DNA from: Ancistrus triradiatus | Lineage: Eukaryota > Chordata > Actinopteri > Siluriformes > Loricariidae | NCBI GenBank assembly: GCA_025084515.1 | Contig: JAJAGP010000016.1 | Coordinates: forward strand, 186,001-250,000 | Reading direction: 5' to 3' | DNA: 64,000 bases | Translations under genes and position numbers: made by a program | The notes under the pieces: model-generated | Databases searched by the model: none | Told to the model about the DNA's origin: nothing | What the model saw: only the letters and a program-made list of their open reading frames with translations | Shown: piece after piece, positions 32,761-43,791 of the stretch | How the letters are laid out: each line of letters begins with the position of its first letter | How positions within the stretch are numbered: position 1 is the first letter of the stretch

Positions 32761-35534
32761 GAATGAATAGCTTAAAGTGTGAGCTTCGTGATGGTGCTTC
32801 CAGATGTGCTGAATTCTTTGCGTAAAATTGGGCGACTTGTATTCCAACCTTAATTCACTCATTTAATACGTTTTATTAAAACTCACCATGAATGAAATGC
32901 TTTACAGTTCAAAAATAGCTATGACTACAATTGTTATTACAGATTGAATTAAACATCTTGGACAACTGGGATTTACGCAGTGATTTCTTAATGATTAAGT
33001 TGTGGGAGTTGGCCTTACAGATCCATCAGATCTACACCTTACAACAATTAAATATTCATCTGAATAATCATAATGCATATGGGTGATTTAAGCTTACTTA
33101 CTTAGGAGAGAGCTGTGGTGAATAACTCCACATGACTATTGTCGCCCAGAAGAACTGATGGATGATGAATGGATGGCGCTACATCCATACAATTGTACGT
33201 TACGGAAAATAAACGGATTTTAAGATTCATGGAGACAGAGTCAGACTATGTATTTTATATGTGTGTTATACAATTGGAAGAAGTGTAAGAAATTACCTGG
33301 AAGAACATTGGATGCAGAGGGGCTGCACTATTCACAGTCTTAAACATGTTGCATGTTTATGTAAAGTAATGCAGTGCATGTGTGTGCTCAGGCATGCAGG
33401 CAGAGGTCGGCACGTGAAAACATGCTTGTATGCATGCATGTCAAGTTCGATGCTGCAGCTGCAGCGGTCCTGTAAATCAGAAATTGACTAACTGACGATA
33501 TAAATAACGTGAACACAGTGTTAGGAAAACAGTGAAATATTCCTTAAATAAGGTTTCTTAAAGCATGACTAAACTGAATTAACCTCCATAATTCATTAAG
33601 GAATTATGCACACATTAATTAAAGCAAACCGCACAAAATAAGTAGCCTACATTGCAAAGTCATTAAAATAACAACGACAACAAAAACAGTTTTCACAAAA
33701 TCTGAAGTGAAACACGAGAATTCAATTAGAAAATAATGGATGCCAGTCAACTGATGAATGGCTGATTTTTTCCTATGTGAAATCCATATGGACTAATGTT
33801 GGCCGTTGCAGATTTTGTGGTTGCATATCTTTTTCCACATGCCTGCTTTCAGGTTAAATGATATCCCAATCAGTGCAGTATGGAAAAATGTGAATGGCAG
33901 AGACCTACCGTTTGACAAAAGTAATAAAACTGAGAACCTTTACAAGAAAAAATATCCCTTTCAGCTGAAGAGGCTTTTCATCTTCCTGTCTGGATCTTCA
34001 ATTTACAATTTCCCCTTCCTTTGTGACATTTAATACAAGTCTAGTCAGGAAAGTTTCCATAGGTTTTTTCCTGGCTCTTGGACTGGATTCTTGGACATGC
34101 TTGGGTCAATCCAAAGGCAGACAATGTTTCACATTATTTTCTGTTTTACAATATACCTTTTGTCATTTACATACATTTAATAAAATACAATTTGTCATTT
34201 TATAGTCAAGATAAAGCAAAGGGAAAAGCAGACTGAACATAATATATGCACTAAAAAAAAGGAGCAAATAGACCAAGAAACTGCAATAACAAGTCTGTAA
34301 TTGGTACAGTATTCTTTTAAAATTCAACAAGTTGAATGTCTGAAGAGGAAAAATCTGTCATCATCTCTGAGTGCATTAAAGGACAGTTTCAGTAACAAGC
34401 AAGCTGCTTAGTCAAATCTATAAATGGAAGAGCTGGAGACCAATGTGAGACCAGACCTTTGGATGAAGGTTGACTGGAGTCAGGTTGCATGTGGATATCT
34501 TCTCTTTGCACACCCTTTGCAAAACATTGGCAACGTTTCAGGAGGTTCATGCTCTGAATCCACAGAAGGGACCTGGTCCAACAATTGTCTGGCATCATGT
34601 GACTAGTGGTGCTTCCTTACTGTCTAACATTCAGTTGGTAATTGTTCATTCTCAAGAGTTGACTTTGGAGGATGGAGAAAAATGACTCAAATACCTATTT
34701 CAATAGGAAGATACACAGTTCAATGCAATAATATGTTTGGAATAGTAATTCCAGTTCATACAAACACTTACGCAATGGATTTGAAAATGAGCACTGAATT
34801 TTCTTTAATGACTAAATCAGATGACACTCTCTTGCATCGTAGCCAGTACTTCTTAGTAAGGGAGGTGGTATTTTGAGGGACAGACTTTTTGGGTGGTCAT
34901 AAAGTTTTGGCAGGATTTTCAGCTGATATAGGAGCCAAGGGAGCCATTACTACCAAAAAGAAACCACTAAATATACTTTCAAATTAAACTAACCAGACAA
35001 CCAGACAGAACTAAGAGAATCAAGGTTTATTCTGCATTTCATTCCTGAATGGCTTCCCAAGCAGCCGGCTTACTGATATAATAGAGGACTGAATAATAGA
35101 GGGTCTACTTTTCGTATCAAGTCAACATCACTTAAATTCATATAGGCCTACCTTTTGAGTCTGTTTTAGCAGAGCCACTTAGAAACTTGAATAACATTAT
35201 GAATGTTAATAAAGTGCTATTTAGCTTGGTACAGCTTGCTTAACTTCACGGATTAACAAAATGTATTCCTCAATTGAAAGAATACAAATAATAAAATACA
35301 GACACCAGAAAAGAACAAAGAAAACAACTAAAATCTTGATTTTGTCCTTTAAAAAGACAAAGAATGGAAGAAATATACTCACTGGCAAAAAATGCACCCA
35401 GATAGAAAGGTCGGATTGCTGCAAAGCTCGTCATGCAGTTATGTCTCTGGCAGATATATAAATGAGTACAGGTATGGTTTGATTAGACACTGGGTCTTGC
35501 CACAAGAGGGTGTAAAAGTGCTTTTTAAAAGTGC
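32761..35534. other. Intergenic, no gene seen
   Basis: About 2.8 kb between the GH31-like promoter area and a LINE fragment. The open frames (up to 76 codons) show no known domain. 34590-34660 contains an AT-rich stretch without clear repeat structure. Confidence 0.5.
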
Positions 35535-36180
35535 CTGGGTCTGGTTACTGGGGCTGGCTGGAGTCTGGGCTCATGTTTGGCCTGCCCATCTTGTCATGCC
35601 TTGGCCTTTGGCCGGGAGTGTCTGGTGGGCTGTCTGGCTGGACTGGGCTTTGGTCTCTTTGATCTTGAGTTGTGAACCCTTGCTTTAGACTAAGGGCAGA
35701 GCCGGGGGTTCATAATCAATGATGTTAGGTTGCTGTCTTCTTGCCTCTCAAGTGTGATCACTCAGGTTTCTGGACGCTAGGGAGTTGGGTTGCTGATGTC
35801 TCACGTGATCCCTTTTGGCTGTTTTACCTTCTTTTATCTTCCCTTTCTAGCTATGCTGCTATAGCTAATGCTGCTGGAAACTCATGCTACATTTCATACG
35901 TGTCAGTGGTTCAATCGTGGTCTGTTAATAGACTCTGTGCTCTTAACAATAACTAACTACACTTTCTTTTCTCTCCGAGCCTGTGTTTCGATACCAGTTC
36001 CAGCCCCACAAACTAAGAATTTCCTCCGCTTCAGCTCCACTGAAGCTGTTCTTCCGTCATCAGCTCCAGCCCCAGCATACTCAGACCACAGAGGGCAGTA
36101 ACCTTCTCCCTTCTCCCGTCGACTGGGGATGCCATGCCACTGGGACTTTCCTGCCGAGGACGCAAGATCCTAAAGTGACT
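35535..36180 (+). mobile_element. LINE 3-prime UTR fragment, 5-prime portion of the 9-kb family
   Basis: GGTTACTGGGGCTGGCTGGA, GGTGGGCTGTCTGGCTGGAC, TTTAGACTAAGGGCAGAGCC and GCTATGCTGCTATAGCTAATG align in order with 9100-9600. The later part (CCAAGGAGGTTGGG onward) is absent here, so the fragment is the complement of the piece at 26235. Confidence 0.75.
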
Positions 36181-36208
36181 CTATATATTGGACTACATAA
36201 CTCTGATA

Positions 36209-37322
36209 CAGTGAGGCAAAAAAGTATTTAGTCAGCCACTGGTTGTGCAAGTTCTCCTACTTAGAAAGATGAGAGAGGTCTGTAAGTTTCATCATAGGTA
36301 CACATCAACTATGAGAGACAAAATGAGAAAAGAAAATCCAGGAAATCACACTGTAGAATTTTTAAAGAATTTGATTGTAAATGATGGTAGAAAAATAAGT
36401 ATTTGGTCACCCACAAACAAGCAAGCTGGCTGTCACAGACCTGTAACTTCTTCTGTCCTCCACTCATTACCTGTATTAATGGCACCTGTTTGACCTTGTT
36501 ATCTGTATAAAAGACACCTGTTCACAGTCTCAAACAGTCAGACTCCAAACTCAACCATGGTCAAGACCAAAGAGCTGTTGAAGGACACCAGGAAGAGAAT
36601 TGTAGACCTGCACCAGGCTGGGAAGAGTGAATGTACAATATTCAAGCAGGTTGGTGTGAATAAATCAACTGTGGGAGCAATTGTAAGAAAATGTTAGACA
36701 TACAAGACCATTGATAATCTCCCTCGATCTGGGGCCCCACGCAAGATCTCATCCCGTGGGGTCAAAATAATCATGAGATCGGTGAGCAAAAATCCCAGAA
36801 CTACACGGAGGGACCTGATGAATGACCTGCAGAGAGCTGGGACCAAAGTAACAAGGTTACCATCAGTAACACACTACGCCAAGAGAGACTCAGATCCTGC
36901 AGTACCAGGCGTGACCCCCTGCTTAAGCCAGTCCATGTCCAGGCCCATCAGAAGTTTGTCAGAGAGCATATGGATGATCCAGAAGAGGATTGGGAGAATA
37001 TCATGTGGTCAGATGAAACCAAAATAGAACCTTTTGGTAAAAACTCAACTCGCCCTGTTTGGAGGAAGAAGAATGCTGAGTCGCATCCCAAGAACACCAT
37101 ACCTACTGTGAAGCATGGGGGTGGAAACATCATGCTTTGGTGCTGTTTTTCTGCAAAGGGAAGAATGAACGGGGCCATGTATCGTGAGATTTTAAGCCGA
37201 AACCTCCTTCCATCAGTGAGAGCACTGAAGATGGACCGTGGCTGGGTTTTCCAGCATGACAATGATCCCAAACACACCGCTCGGGCAACGAAGGACTGGC
37301 TTCCTGCCTTTGCTGTGGAGTA
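36209..37322 (+). mobile_element. Tc1-like transposon, CAGTGGGGCAAAAAAGTATT family, copy C (3-prime truncated)
   Basis: The left end CAGTGAGGCAAAAAAGTATT follows TA (36207-36208). It runs through the leader and transposase, but stops within the second half of the gene near 37322, where a SINE follows. Confidence 0.87.
36557..37305 (+). pseudogene. Tc1-family transposase pseudogene, copy C, C-terminus missing
   Basis: Starts MVKTKELLKDTRKRIVDLHQ. A stop (AAATGTTAG, normally Trp) appears at about 36693, and frames shift near 36860. The first catalytic motif SDETKIEPFGK and the second FQHDNDPKHTAR are readable. The third (PIENLW) is lost with the truncation. Confidence 0.85.
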
Positions 37323-37350
37323 ACACACTGCCCCAGCTGCAGGTTGTGGG

Positions 37351-37498
37351 CTGTGATAGCCTAGCGGTTAAGGTACTGGACTCTGGACCAGAAGGTCCAG
37401 GGTTCAAATCCTCTGCCAAGCTGCCACTGTTGGGTCCTTAACCCACAATTGCTTGGATAAGGGCATCTGCTAAATGCTGTAAATGTAAATGTAAATGT
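37351..37498 (+). mobile_element. tRNA-derived SINE copy, internally deleted
   Basis: GTGATAGCCTAGCGGTTAAG, box B GGGTTCAAATCC and a shortened body that jumps from TTGCTTGGAT to AAGGGCATCTGCTAAATG. Ends in (AAATGT)n. Confidence 0.85.
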
Positions 37499-39229
37499 GA
37501 TGATCTGGCCTGCCCAACTGTATCTCATCTTGTATCCAGGCTAGAGGTGGCCCTACAGGGTACTAGAGCCCCCTTTCAATTTTATAGTTTTCCCAAATAA
37601 ATTTACTCTTTCACTCTCATATTGTAATCACTTACATATACCATCATTACATTCATACATATATAGTTTCATTTGATTACAACAACTCTTTTTTTGTGAA
37701 TTATTTTTTGTCAGTGAGTGTATTAAAAAACCTCACTCACTCACAAGTCCAGTAAAACAAAAAATATTTTCTATATACAGTATAAATAGTGTTGGTTCAC
37801 CAGTCATACTTACTGTATTGCTCAGTTACTTTCAGTGTCAGTTCAGTCAACTGTACACTAGAAAATTTTTTGTTGATTGTACAGCATTATTGTTGCATTC
37901 TGTAGGCAGCAAAATACTGTAGTTAATATCACTGAATACCATGATAATTTTGGCTTTAAAGCAATTGTTCTGCACTGCTTTACTGTCATGTCTTATGATA
38001 AATACAGTATAACTGATATCTATTGTGATTGTGAAATGTATGGTCAGCAAGATCTCATCCACATACAGGTCACATTAACAAACAGATTAATGAATTTGGC
38101 TGTAATCCAAGTTTATAATCCAAAATAAAATCAGATTAGTCTCTTTTATAGTCTATTGTATTAATGGCTGATCTACTTTGGTGATGGTTCAAGTCTAATA
38201 CTGTTGATAATGTACTGTCAGCTTGTGACTTATAAGGTCAATGATTGGATAAGATTAGAAGAGTCAGGAGTATAGATGGAGCATACATAGAGTATTTTGG
38301 TGTGGCAACTCTGTGTGTCTGTGCAGTTTGATTTAGACAGTTCTTAAATTGAAGCCTTGTCAAGTGTTCCTTTCAGAAATCCACTTAATCATTTTTACAC
38401 CCACTGCAACACAAAATTAAACGTTAGGTCACATGTGAGGATCGGCTCCCATATGTGGTGTGTGCAAGCAGAAGGGGCAAGGTTTCCCTCTGCTGTCAAA
38501 AACAGTTCTATATGAAGGCTTGCTGAAAAGTGGTAACTATAAATAGTAGAAAAGGTGCTGAGGTTATATGTTATATAACGGAAGCGGAGCCTATCCCAAA
38601 ATTCACTGGGCACTGATGAAATTGCTCTCTGCAGGACCTAGCACTGTTTCAGTGCCCCTTCTGGCCTCTCTTCCCACAGACACAACCAGCTGTGCCTACG
38701 TGAGGCCAAACTTGGTTGGAATGCACCACCGGGACTTGTACCTGGGTCACTGCTGTGGTGGGCTAGAGAACTGCCATAGCGCACATGAGCACTGATATGG
38801 TTCTACACTCTTTAATTGGTCCTTATTATAAGAGAAGTCTTGAAATATATTATGTAAGACAGTAAAATGTCTGCTGTTACTAACATTAAATGTGATAGGA
38901 TCCCTGACTTTAGTCATTTTTTACTTATATGAATAATTCATATATAATATCATATATAAAAAGTTGGAAACAATAAATTCATGGTCCAGGTATAAATTCT
39001 TGCACAGCTTCACTGTATTGTCCCACTAACCAGCATCTATTAACTGGGTGTTTGTCAGTTGTCCTGTCCAGGTTATACCTAGTTTGTTTGTTTCGGGAGG
39101 ACACGGAGAGCATGCAAACTCCACACAGGCAGAGTTTGAGGTTGTGATCAAACTGGTGATGCTGGAGCTGTGAGTCAACAGAAAAAAATATTGCATTGAC
39201 ATTTTATTGCATGATCTAGTACTCACTCA
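37499..39229. other. Intergenic, worn repeats, no gene seen
   Basis: AT-rich. 39040-39180 on the minus strand resembles the GGCGACACAGTGG-type SINE body (GCATGCAAACTCCACACAGG). 38570-38790 shares words with 16632 and 24000. No exon recognised. Confidence 0.5.
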
Positions 39230-39539
39230 GTATGCTGGGTCGTGTTTTCATTGAGAAAACCTCTGTAGTATACTCCATTCAGCTGTCCCTCAACCCTGAC
39301 CAGTCTCCCTGTTGCTGATGCTGAAAAACACCTCCACAGTATGATGCTGCCACCACCATGCTTCACTGTAGGGATGGTATTGGGCAGTCATCATGCTCAT
39401 CATCATGAACAGTGCCTGGTTTCCTCCAGACTTGACACTTAGAATTGAGATCAGAAAGTTCAATCTTGGTTACATCAGACCAGAGAATCCTGTTTCTCAC
39501 AGTCAGAGAGACCTTTAGTTGTTCTTGTTTTTTTTTTTT

Positions 39540-39574
<35 letters not shown>

Positions 39575-40040
39575 AAACTCCATGTGGGAATTCATGTCTC
39601 TTTTACTGAGGAGATGCTTCAGTCTGGTCGCTCTGCCAGGGTGGCCATTGGGTTCTTGCTCACCTCTCTTTCCAAGGCTCTTCTCCCCCGATTACTTAGT
39701 TTGGTGGGGCGCCTAGCTCTAGAAAGAATCCTGGTTGTTCCAGACTTCTTCCATTTAAGAATTATGGAGGGCACTATGCTCTTGGGAACATTCTGTGCAG
39801 CAGAATGTTTTTGTAGCCTTCTACAGATCTGTGCCTCCACACAATCCTGTCTCTGAGCTCTACATGCAGTTCTTTCCTCCTCGTGGTTTGGGTTTTGCTC
39901 TGATATGCATTGTTAGCTGAGAGACCTTATATAGTCAGGTGTGTGTCTTTCCAAGTCATGTCCAATCAACTGAACATACCACAGGTGGACTCTAAGCAGG
40001 CGTAGATGATCAAGAGAAATTGGAGGCTCCCAGAGCTAAA
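39230..40040 (-). mobile_element. Tc1-like element remnant with poly(T) insertion
   Basis: On the minus strand, 39840-39619 reads EAQICRRLQKHSAAQNVPKS, then WKKSGTTRILSRARRPTKLS and NRGRRALEREVSKN. These are the two N-terminal helix-turn-helix parts with the GRP-like hinge of a Tc1 transposase. 39320-39500 continues into the DDE region (complement of CACCACCATGCTTCACTGTA encodes the VKHGGG motif). A T tract of about 45 bases splits it. Confidence 0.8.
39528..39572 (+). repeat. Poly(T) tract
   Basis: Forty-odd T with one G, inside the Tc1 remnant. As poly(A) on the transposase strand it may mark a retroposed tail or simple expansion. Confidence 0.95.
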
Positions 40041-40439
40041 ATTCAAGTGTCATCTTTAAGGAAAATGCCGATAAATACAACTTTAGACTCAGTAACCCCA
40101 CACACCACCAGAGGGCAACGTAATTAAAATAGTAACCCTAAACTATCACTCGGTCATTCAGCCCTGCACCAAATTTAGAGATGCTATTTAGAGAGTCAGC
40201 TGAATGATGTTGCATACACTCTTTGTAATGTCTTGCTGGTTATATGTGCTTACTAATGAGCTGGTTGAATGGGAAGATCACATAACTTTTGGAACAGATG
40301 GTGAGGAATATCTACTCATCATCAAGTATCGTACAGATTCAGCACTGCATTCTTAATATCTGTACTTTAGCAGCGGAGTTGAGCCAGTGCTCAAAACAGC
40401 TTTTTGCAAAGGCATATGTTAACGTCACAAGTAGAAATG
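40041..40439. other. Intergenic, no gene seen
   Basis: About 400 bases between two Tc1 remnants. Nothing recognised. Confidence 0.5.
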
Positions 40440-40823
40440 CCATGCATGTTTAGTATGTATAGTTTGAAGCATGGTGGTACAACACAGCTCTAATGATTTG
40501 TTAAAGACCTTAGTGAAGACAGGGCAGGCTGAACAGGTGGCTGATTGTGAAGGGTGTGAATTTGTGCTGTATAGTTCTCTCTGTTCTCTCTATAATATTT
40601 AGGGAACTGTGCAGGCCAAGGAAGCAAGGAAATTTCACTGTTATGTTCCTGGAACCAATCCATGACTCTATGACCCTTGTGGCCTTGTGCATTTTTCTGC
40701 TGAAATTGTCCTTCTGTTATAGGGGTAAAAGTTGCCAAGAAGGGATGAACTTAGGTGGGCCACAATGCTTAGGTAAGCCCTACTGGATCCACAGGTATCA
40801 GAGGACCCAGGGTGTGCCAAGAA

Positions 40824-40886
40824 ACCATTATTTAAAAAACTGCCAACCTTTTAGGGTTTTCTCATGTAACAGTGTTGAGAGTATAC
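40824..40886 (+). repeat. 63-bp perfect inverted repeat, left arm
   Basis: ACCATTATTTAAAAAACTGC to GTTGAGAGTATAC. Every base is complementary, in reverse, to 41326-41388. Confidence 0.95.
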
Positions 40887-41325
40887 CATAACTCCCCACA
40901 CCATTACTCCACCTCCACCTGCCTGAACTGTTGACACCTGATGGGAAGGATTCAATGATTCATGCTACTTGCGTCAAATTCTGATCCTCCCATCAGCATG
41001 GTGCAACAGCAATCTGGATTTTTCTGATCAGGCAATGTTTTTTCCACTGCTAACTTATCCGGTGTTGTGCTGTTTTGCCCACTGGGCCTGGTCTTTTCCT
41101 TAGACAGCAATGGCATTCAAACAGGCCGTCTACTGTTATAACCCATCTGTGCTAAGGAATGATGAGTTGTGCATTTGGCATTGTATTTGGCAAGTTGCTT
41201 GACTGTGTACCACCTGTTCATCAGGACAATTCTTGACATCCTCTCTGACCCCTGTCATCGATGAGTTGTCTACGTCCACAGGATCCCCTTTTGCTTGATG
41301 TTTTTCCACGATTAACCCATTCTCA

Positions 41326-41388
41326 GTATACTCTCAACACTGTTACATGAGAAAACCCTAAAAGGTTGGCAGTTTTTTAAATAATGGT
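41326..41388 (-). repeat. 63-bp perfect inverted repeat, right arm
   Basis: GTATACTCTCAACACTGTTA to TTTAAATAATGGT, exact reverse complement of 40824-40886, with 439 bases between the arms. Confidence 0.95.
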
Positions 41389-41627
41389 CCCAGCTAGTCT
41401 AGCAACGAGGGCCATGCCTTGTTCAAAGTCACTCAGATTGCTTGATTTTCCTGTTCACATGAAGATTCACTAATGCAATTTGGGTAAAAACTATCTTTGT
41501 CCAAATTGCTGGGTAAAGTGTAGAGAGGTTTATGTATATAATCACTGAATACAAATTAATACAAATTAATAATTCTCAAGTATTATTTAATCACCCATCA
41601 TAGAGTTGTTGGGGGCAGGGGCCTACA

Positions 41628-43104
41628 TGATGATTTTGGCATACAGCTCATGAAAAATCTCACAAAATTAGCATATTTCATCCGACCAATAATAGAAAAG
41701 TGTTTTAATACAAAAAAGTCAACCTTCAGATTATTATGTTCATTTATGCACTCAATACGTGGTCGGGAATCCTTTTGCAGAAATGACTACTTCAATGTGG
41801 CGTGGCATGGAGGCAATCAGCCTGTGGCACTGCTGAGGTGTTATGGAGGCCCAGGATGCTTCGATAGCGGCCTTAAGCTCATCCAGAGTGTTGGGTCTTG
41901 CGTCTCTCAACTTTATCTTCACAATATCCCACAGATTCTCTATCGGGTTCAGGTCAGGAGAGTTGGCAGGCCAATTGAGCACAGTAATACCATGGTCAGT
42001 AAACCATTTACCAGTGGTTTTGGCACTGTGAGCAGGTGCCAGGTCGTGCTGAAAAATGAACTCCTCATCTCCATAAAGCTCTTCAGCAGATGGAAGCATG
42101 AAGTGCTCCAAAATCTCCTGATAGCTAGATGCATTGACCCCTGCCCTTGATAAAAACACAGTGATAAAACACAGCTTGATAAAAAACCAGCAGCTGACAT
42201 GGCACCCAAGACCATCACTGACTGTGGGTACTTGACAACTGGACTTCAGACATTTTGGCATTTCCTTCTCCCCGTCTTCCTCCAGACTCTGGCACCTTGA
42301 TTTCCGAATGACATGCAAAATTTGCTTTCATCCGAAAAAAGTACTTTGGACCACTGAGCAACAGTCCAGTGCTGCTTCTCTGTAGCCCAGGTCAGGCGCT
42401 TCTGCCGCCGTTTCTGGTTCAAAAGTGGCTTGACCTGGGGAATGCGGCACCTGTAGCCCATTTCATGCACACGCCTGTGCACGGTGGCTCTGGATGTTTC
42501 TACTCCAGACTCAGTCCACTGCTTCCGCAGGTCCCCCAAGGTCTGAAATCGGCCCTTCTCCACAATCCTCCTCAGGGTCCGGTCACGTCTTCTCGTTGTG
42601 CAGCATTTTCTGCAACACTTTTTCCTTCCCACTGACTTCCCACTGAGGTGCCTTGATCCAGCACTCTGGGAACAGCCTATTCGTTCAGAAATTTCTTTCT
42701 GTGTCTTACCCTCTTGCTTGAGGGTGTCAATGATGGCCTTCTGGACAGCAGTCAGGTCGGCAGTCTTACCCATGATTGCGGTTTTGAGTAATGAACCAGA
42801 CTGGGAGTTTTCAAAAGCCTCAGGAATCTTTTGCAGGTGTTTAGAGTTAATTCGTTGATTCAGATGATTAGGTTAATAGCTCGTTTAGAGAACTTTTTCA
42901 TGATATGCTAATTTTGTGAGATAGGAATTTTGGGTTTTCATGAGCTGCATGCCAAAATCATCAGTATTAAAACAATAAAAGACTTGAAATATTTCAGTTG
43001 GTGTGCAATGAATCTAAAATATATGAAAGTTTAATTTTTATCATTACATTACGGAAAAAAATTAACTTTACCACAATATGCTAATTTTTTGAGAAGGACC
43101 AGTA
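41628..43104 (-). mobile_element. Tc1-like transposon (AAAAATTAGCATATTGTGG ends), nearly complete
   Basis: The right end is CCACAATATGCTAATTTTTT then GAGAAGGACCAG before TA. The left end is shorter, starting in GATGATTTTGGCATACAGCT. An inner repeat CAAAATTAGCATATTTCATC appears on both sides of the gene. Transposase on the minus strand. Confidence 0.87.
41752..42773 (-). pseudogene. Tc1-family transposase, nearly intact, frameshifted near 42250-42310
   Basis: Starts MGKTADLTAVQKAIIDTLKQ at 42773, with helix-turn-helix KEISERIGCSQS and a basic hinge with RKKCCRKC. The first catalytic motif is LFSDESKFCMSFGNQGARVW. A frame change and a short lesion fall near 42150-42300, after which FIFQHDLAPAHSAK (second Asp) and SPDLNPIENLWD (Glu) follow in frame. 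It ends SAKGFPTTY, stop 41752-41754. All three catalytic residues are kept, so it is a recent copy disabled by one or two indels. Confidence 0.88.
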
Positions 43105-43114
43105 TATACTGGGA

Positions 43115-43212
43115 TGCACTAAGAACTCCACACAGGGAAAGTGCATTGTGGGAATCAAAACCAGGTCTCTGGTGCTCTGAGGCGAAAGCGCTAACCAGTG
43201 CACCACTGTTCA
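43115..43212 (-). mobile_element. SINE head fragment, GGCGACACAGTGG type
   Basis: On the minus strand: GTGCACTGGTTAGCGCTTTC (box A) and CTGGTTTTGATTCCC (box B region), then CCTGTGTGGAGTTCTTAG. Confidence 0.6.
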
Positions 43213-43650
43213 TTTAATTAAGATGAGCTAACTATGATGATTAAGTGAACTTAAGGATTCAATTCAAAATGAATAATTTAATTCAAATATTCAAAAGGAA
43301 TAATGATTAAGCAAGGGATTAAACATCTCTGTATCAAATGCTATTTGATTTGAAAATTTGTAACAAAATTTTGTGCAGTTTTTGGAACTGCTGCATAAAA
43401 CTATTGTAAAAAAAATCCTACATGGGTCAAATTCAGTTTTGTCCTGTTACCTAATCAGACGAAAGCTTGAAATGAGAGTAAGTCTTGAAATTAGAGCTAG
43501 TGTGCATAATGGGTAAAAATGTAAGTAGGTCTTAAAGTGTGAGTAAGTCTTGAAATTACAGCAAGAGTGCGAAATAGGATAAAAGCCAAGAAAAGTCATC
43601 ACGTTATCTGTTTAGGGGGACTTTTGTTTTGGAGACTTTTATTGTGGAAC
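43213..43650. other. Upstream flank of mrpl23
   Basis: AT-rich sequence before the leader. It holds an 18-base direct repeat, GAGTAAGTCTTGAAATTA, at 43476-43493 and 43541-43558. The promoter presumably lies within the last few hundred bases, but no core element was identified. Confidence 0.45.
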
Positions 43651-43728
43651 ATGGCTGCACTTTCTGCAGTCATTAAGGACGCGACGGAGCACCTTGAGCA
43701 CGTTTGTTGTTGGAGGCTGGTTCAGTAG
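43651..43728 (+). CDS. Possible upstream ORF in the mrpl23 leader (25 codons)
   Basis: ATG in the context AACATGG starts MAALSAVIKDATEHLEHVCC and ends at TAG 43726-43728, 46 bases before the mrpl23 start and in another frame. It would count only if transcription starts upstream of 43651, which the sequence alone does not show. Confidence 0.3.
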   Translation: MAALSAVIKDATEHLEHVCCWRLVQ

Positions 43729-43774
43729 AACATACACCTGATTGTATGTAGCAGCTGCACGAGGAAATACAGAC

Positions 43775-43791
43775 ATGGCAAGGCGGTTAAT
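43775..43791 (+). CDS. mrpl23: mrpl23 exon 1 coding part
   Basis: Seventeen coding bases, ATGGCAAGGCGGTTAAT, before the donor GTAAGTG. Codes MARRL and two bases of Ile6, completed by the first C of exon 2. Context GACATGG is acceptable for initiation. The tiny first exon is why simple ORF calling misses it. Confidence 0.88.

Larger units (their letters stand above)
40440..41480 (-). mobile_element. Tc1-like transposase remnant with internal inverted duplication
   Basis: On the minus strand, 40738-40620 reads EGQFQQKNAQGHKGHRVMDW and LLPWPAQFP. This is the second catalytic motif (QxDNAP, here Asp to Lys) and the start of the third. 41440-41060 holds the N-terminal part (complement of CATGCCTTGTTCAAAGTCAC). 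A perfect 63-bp inverted repeat sits between. Rearranged and dead. Confidence 0.7.
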
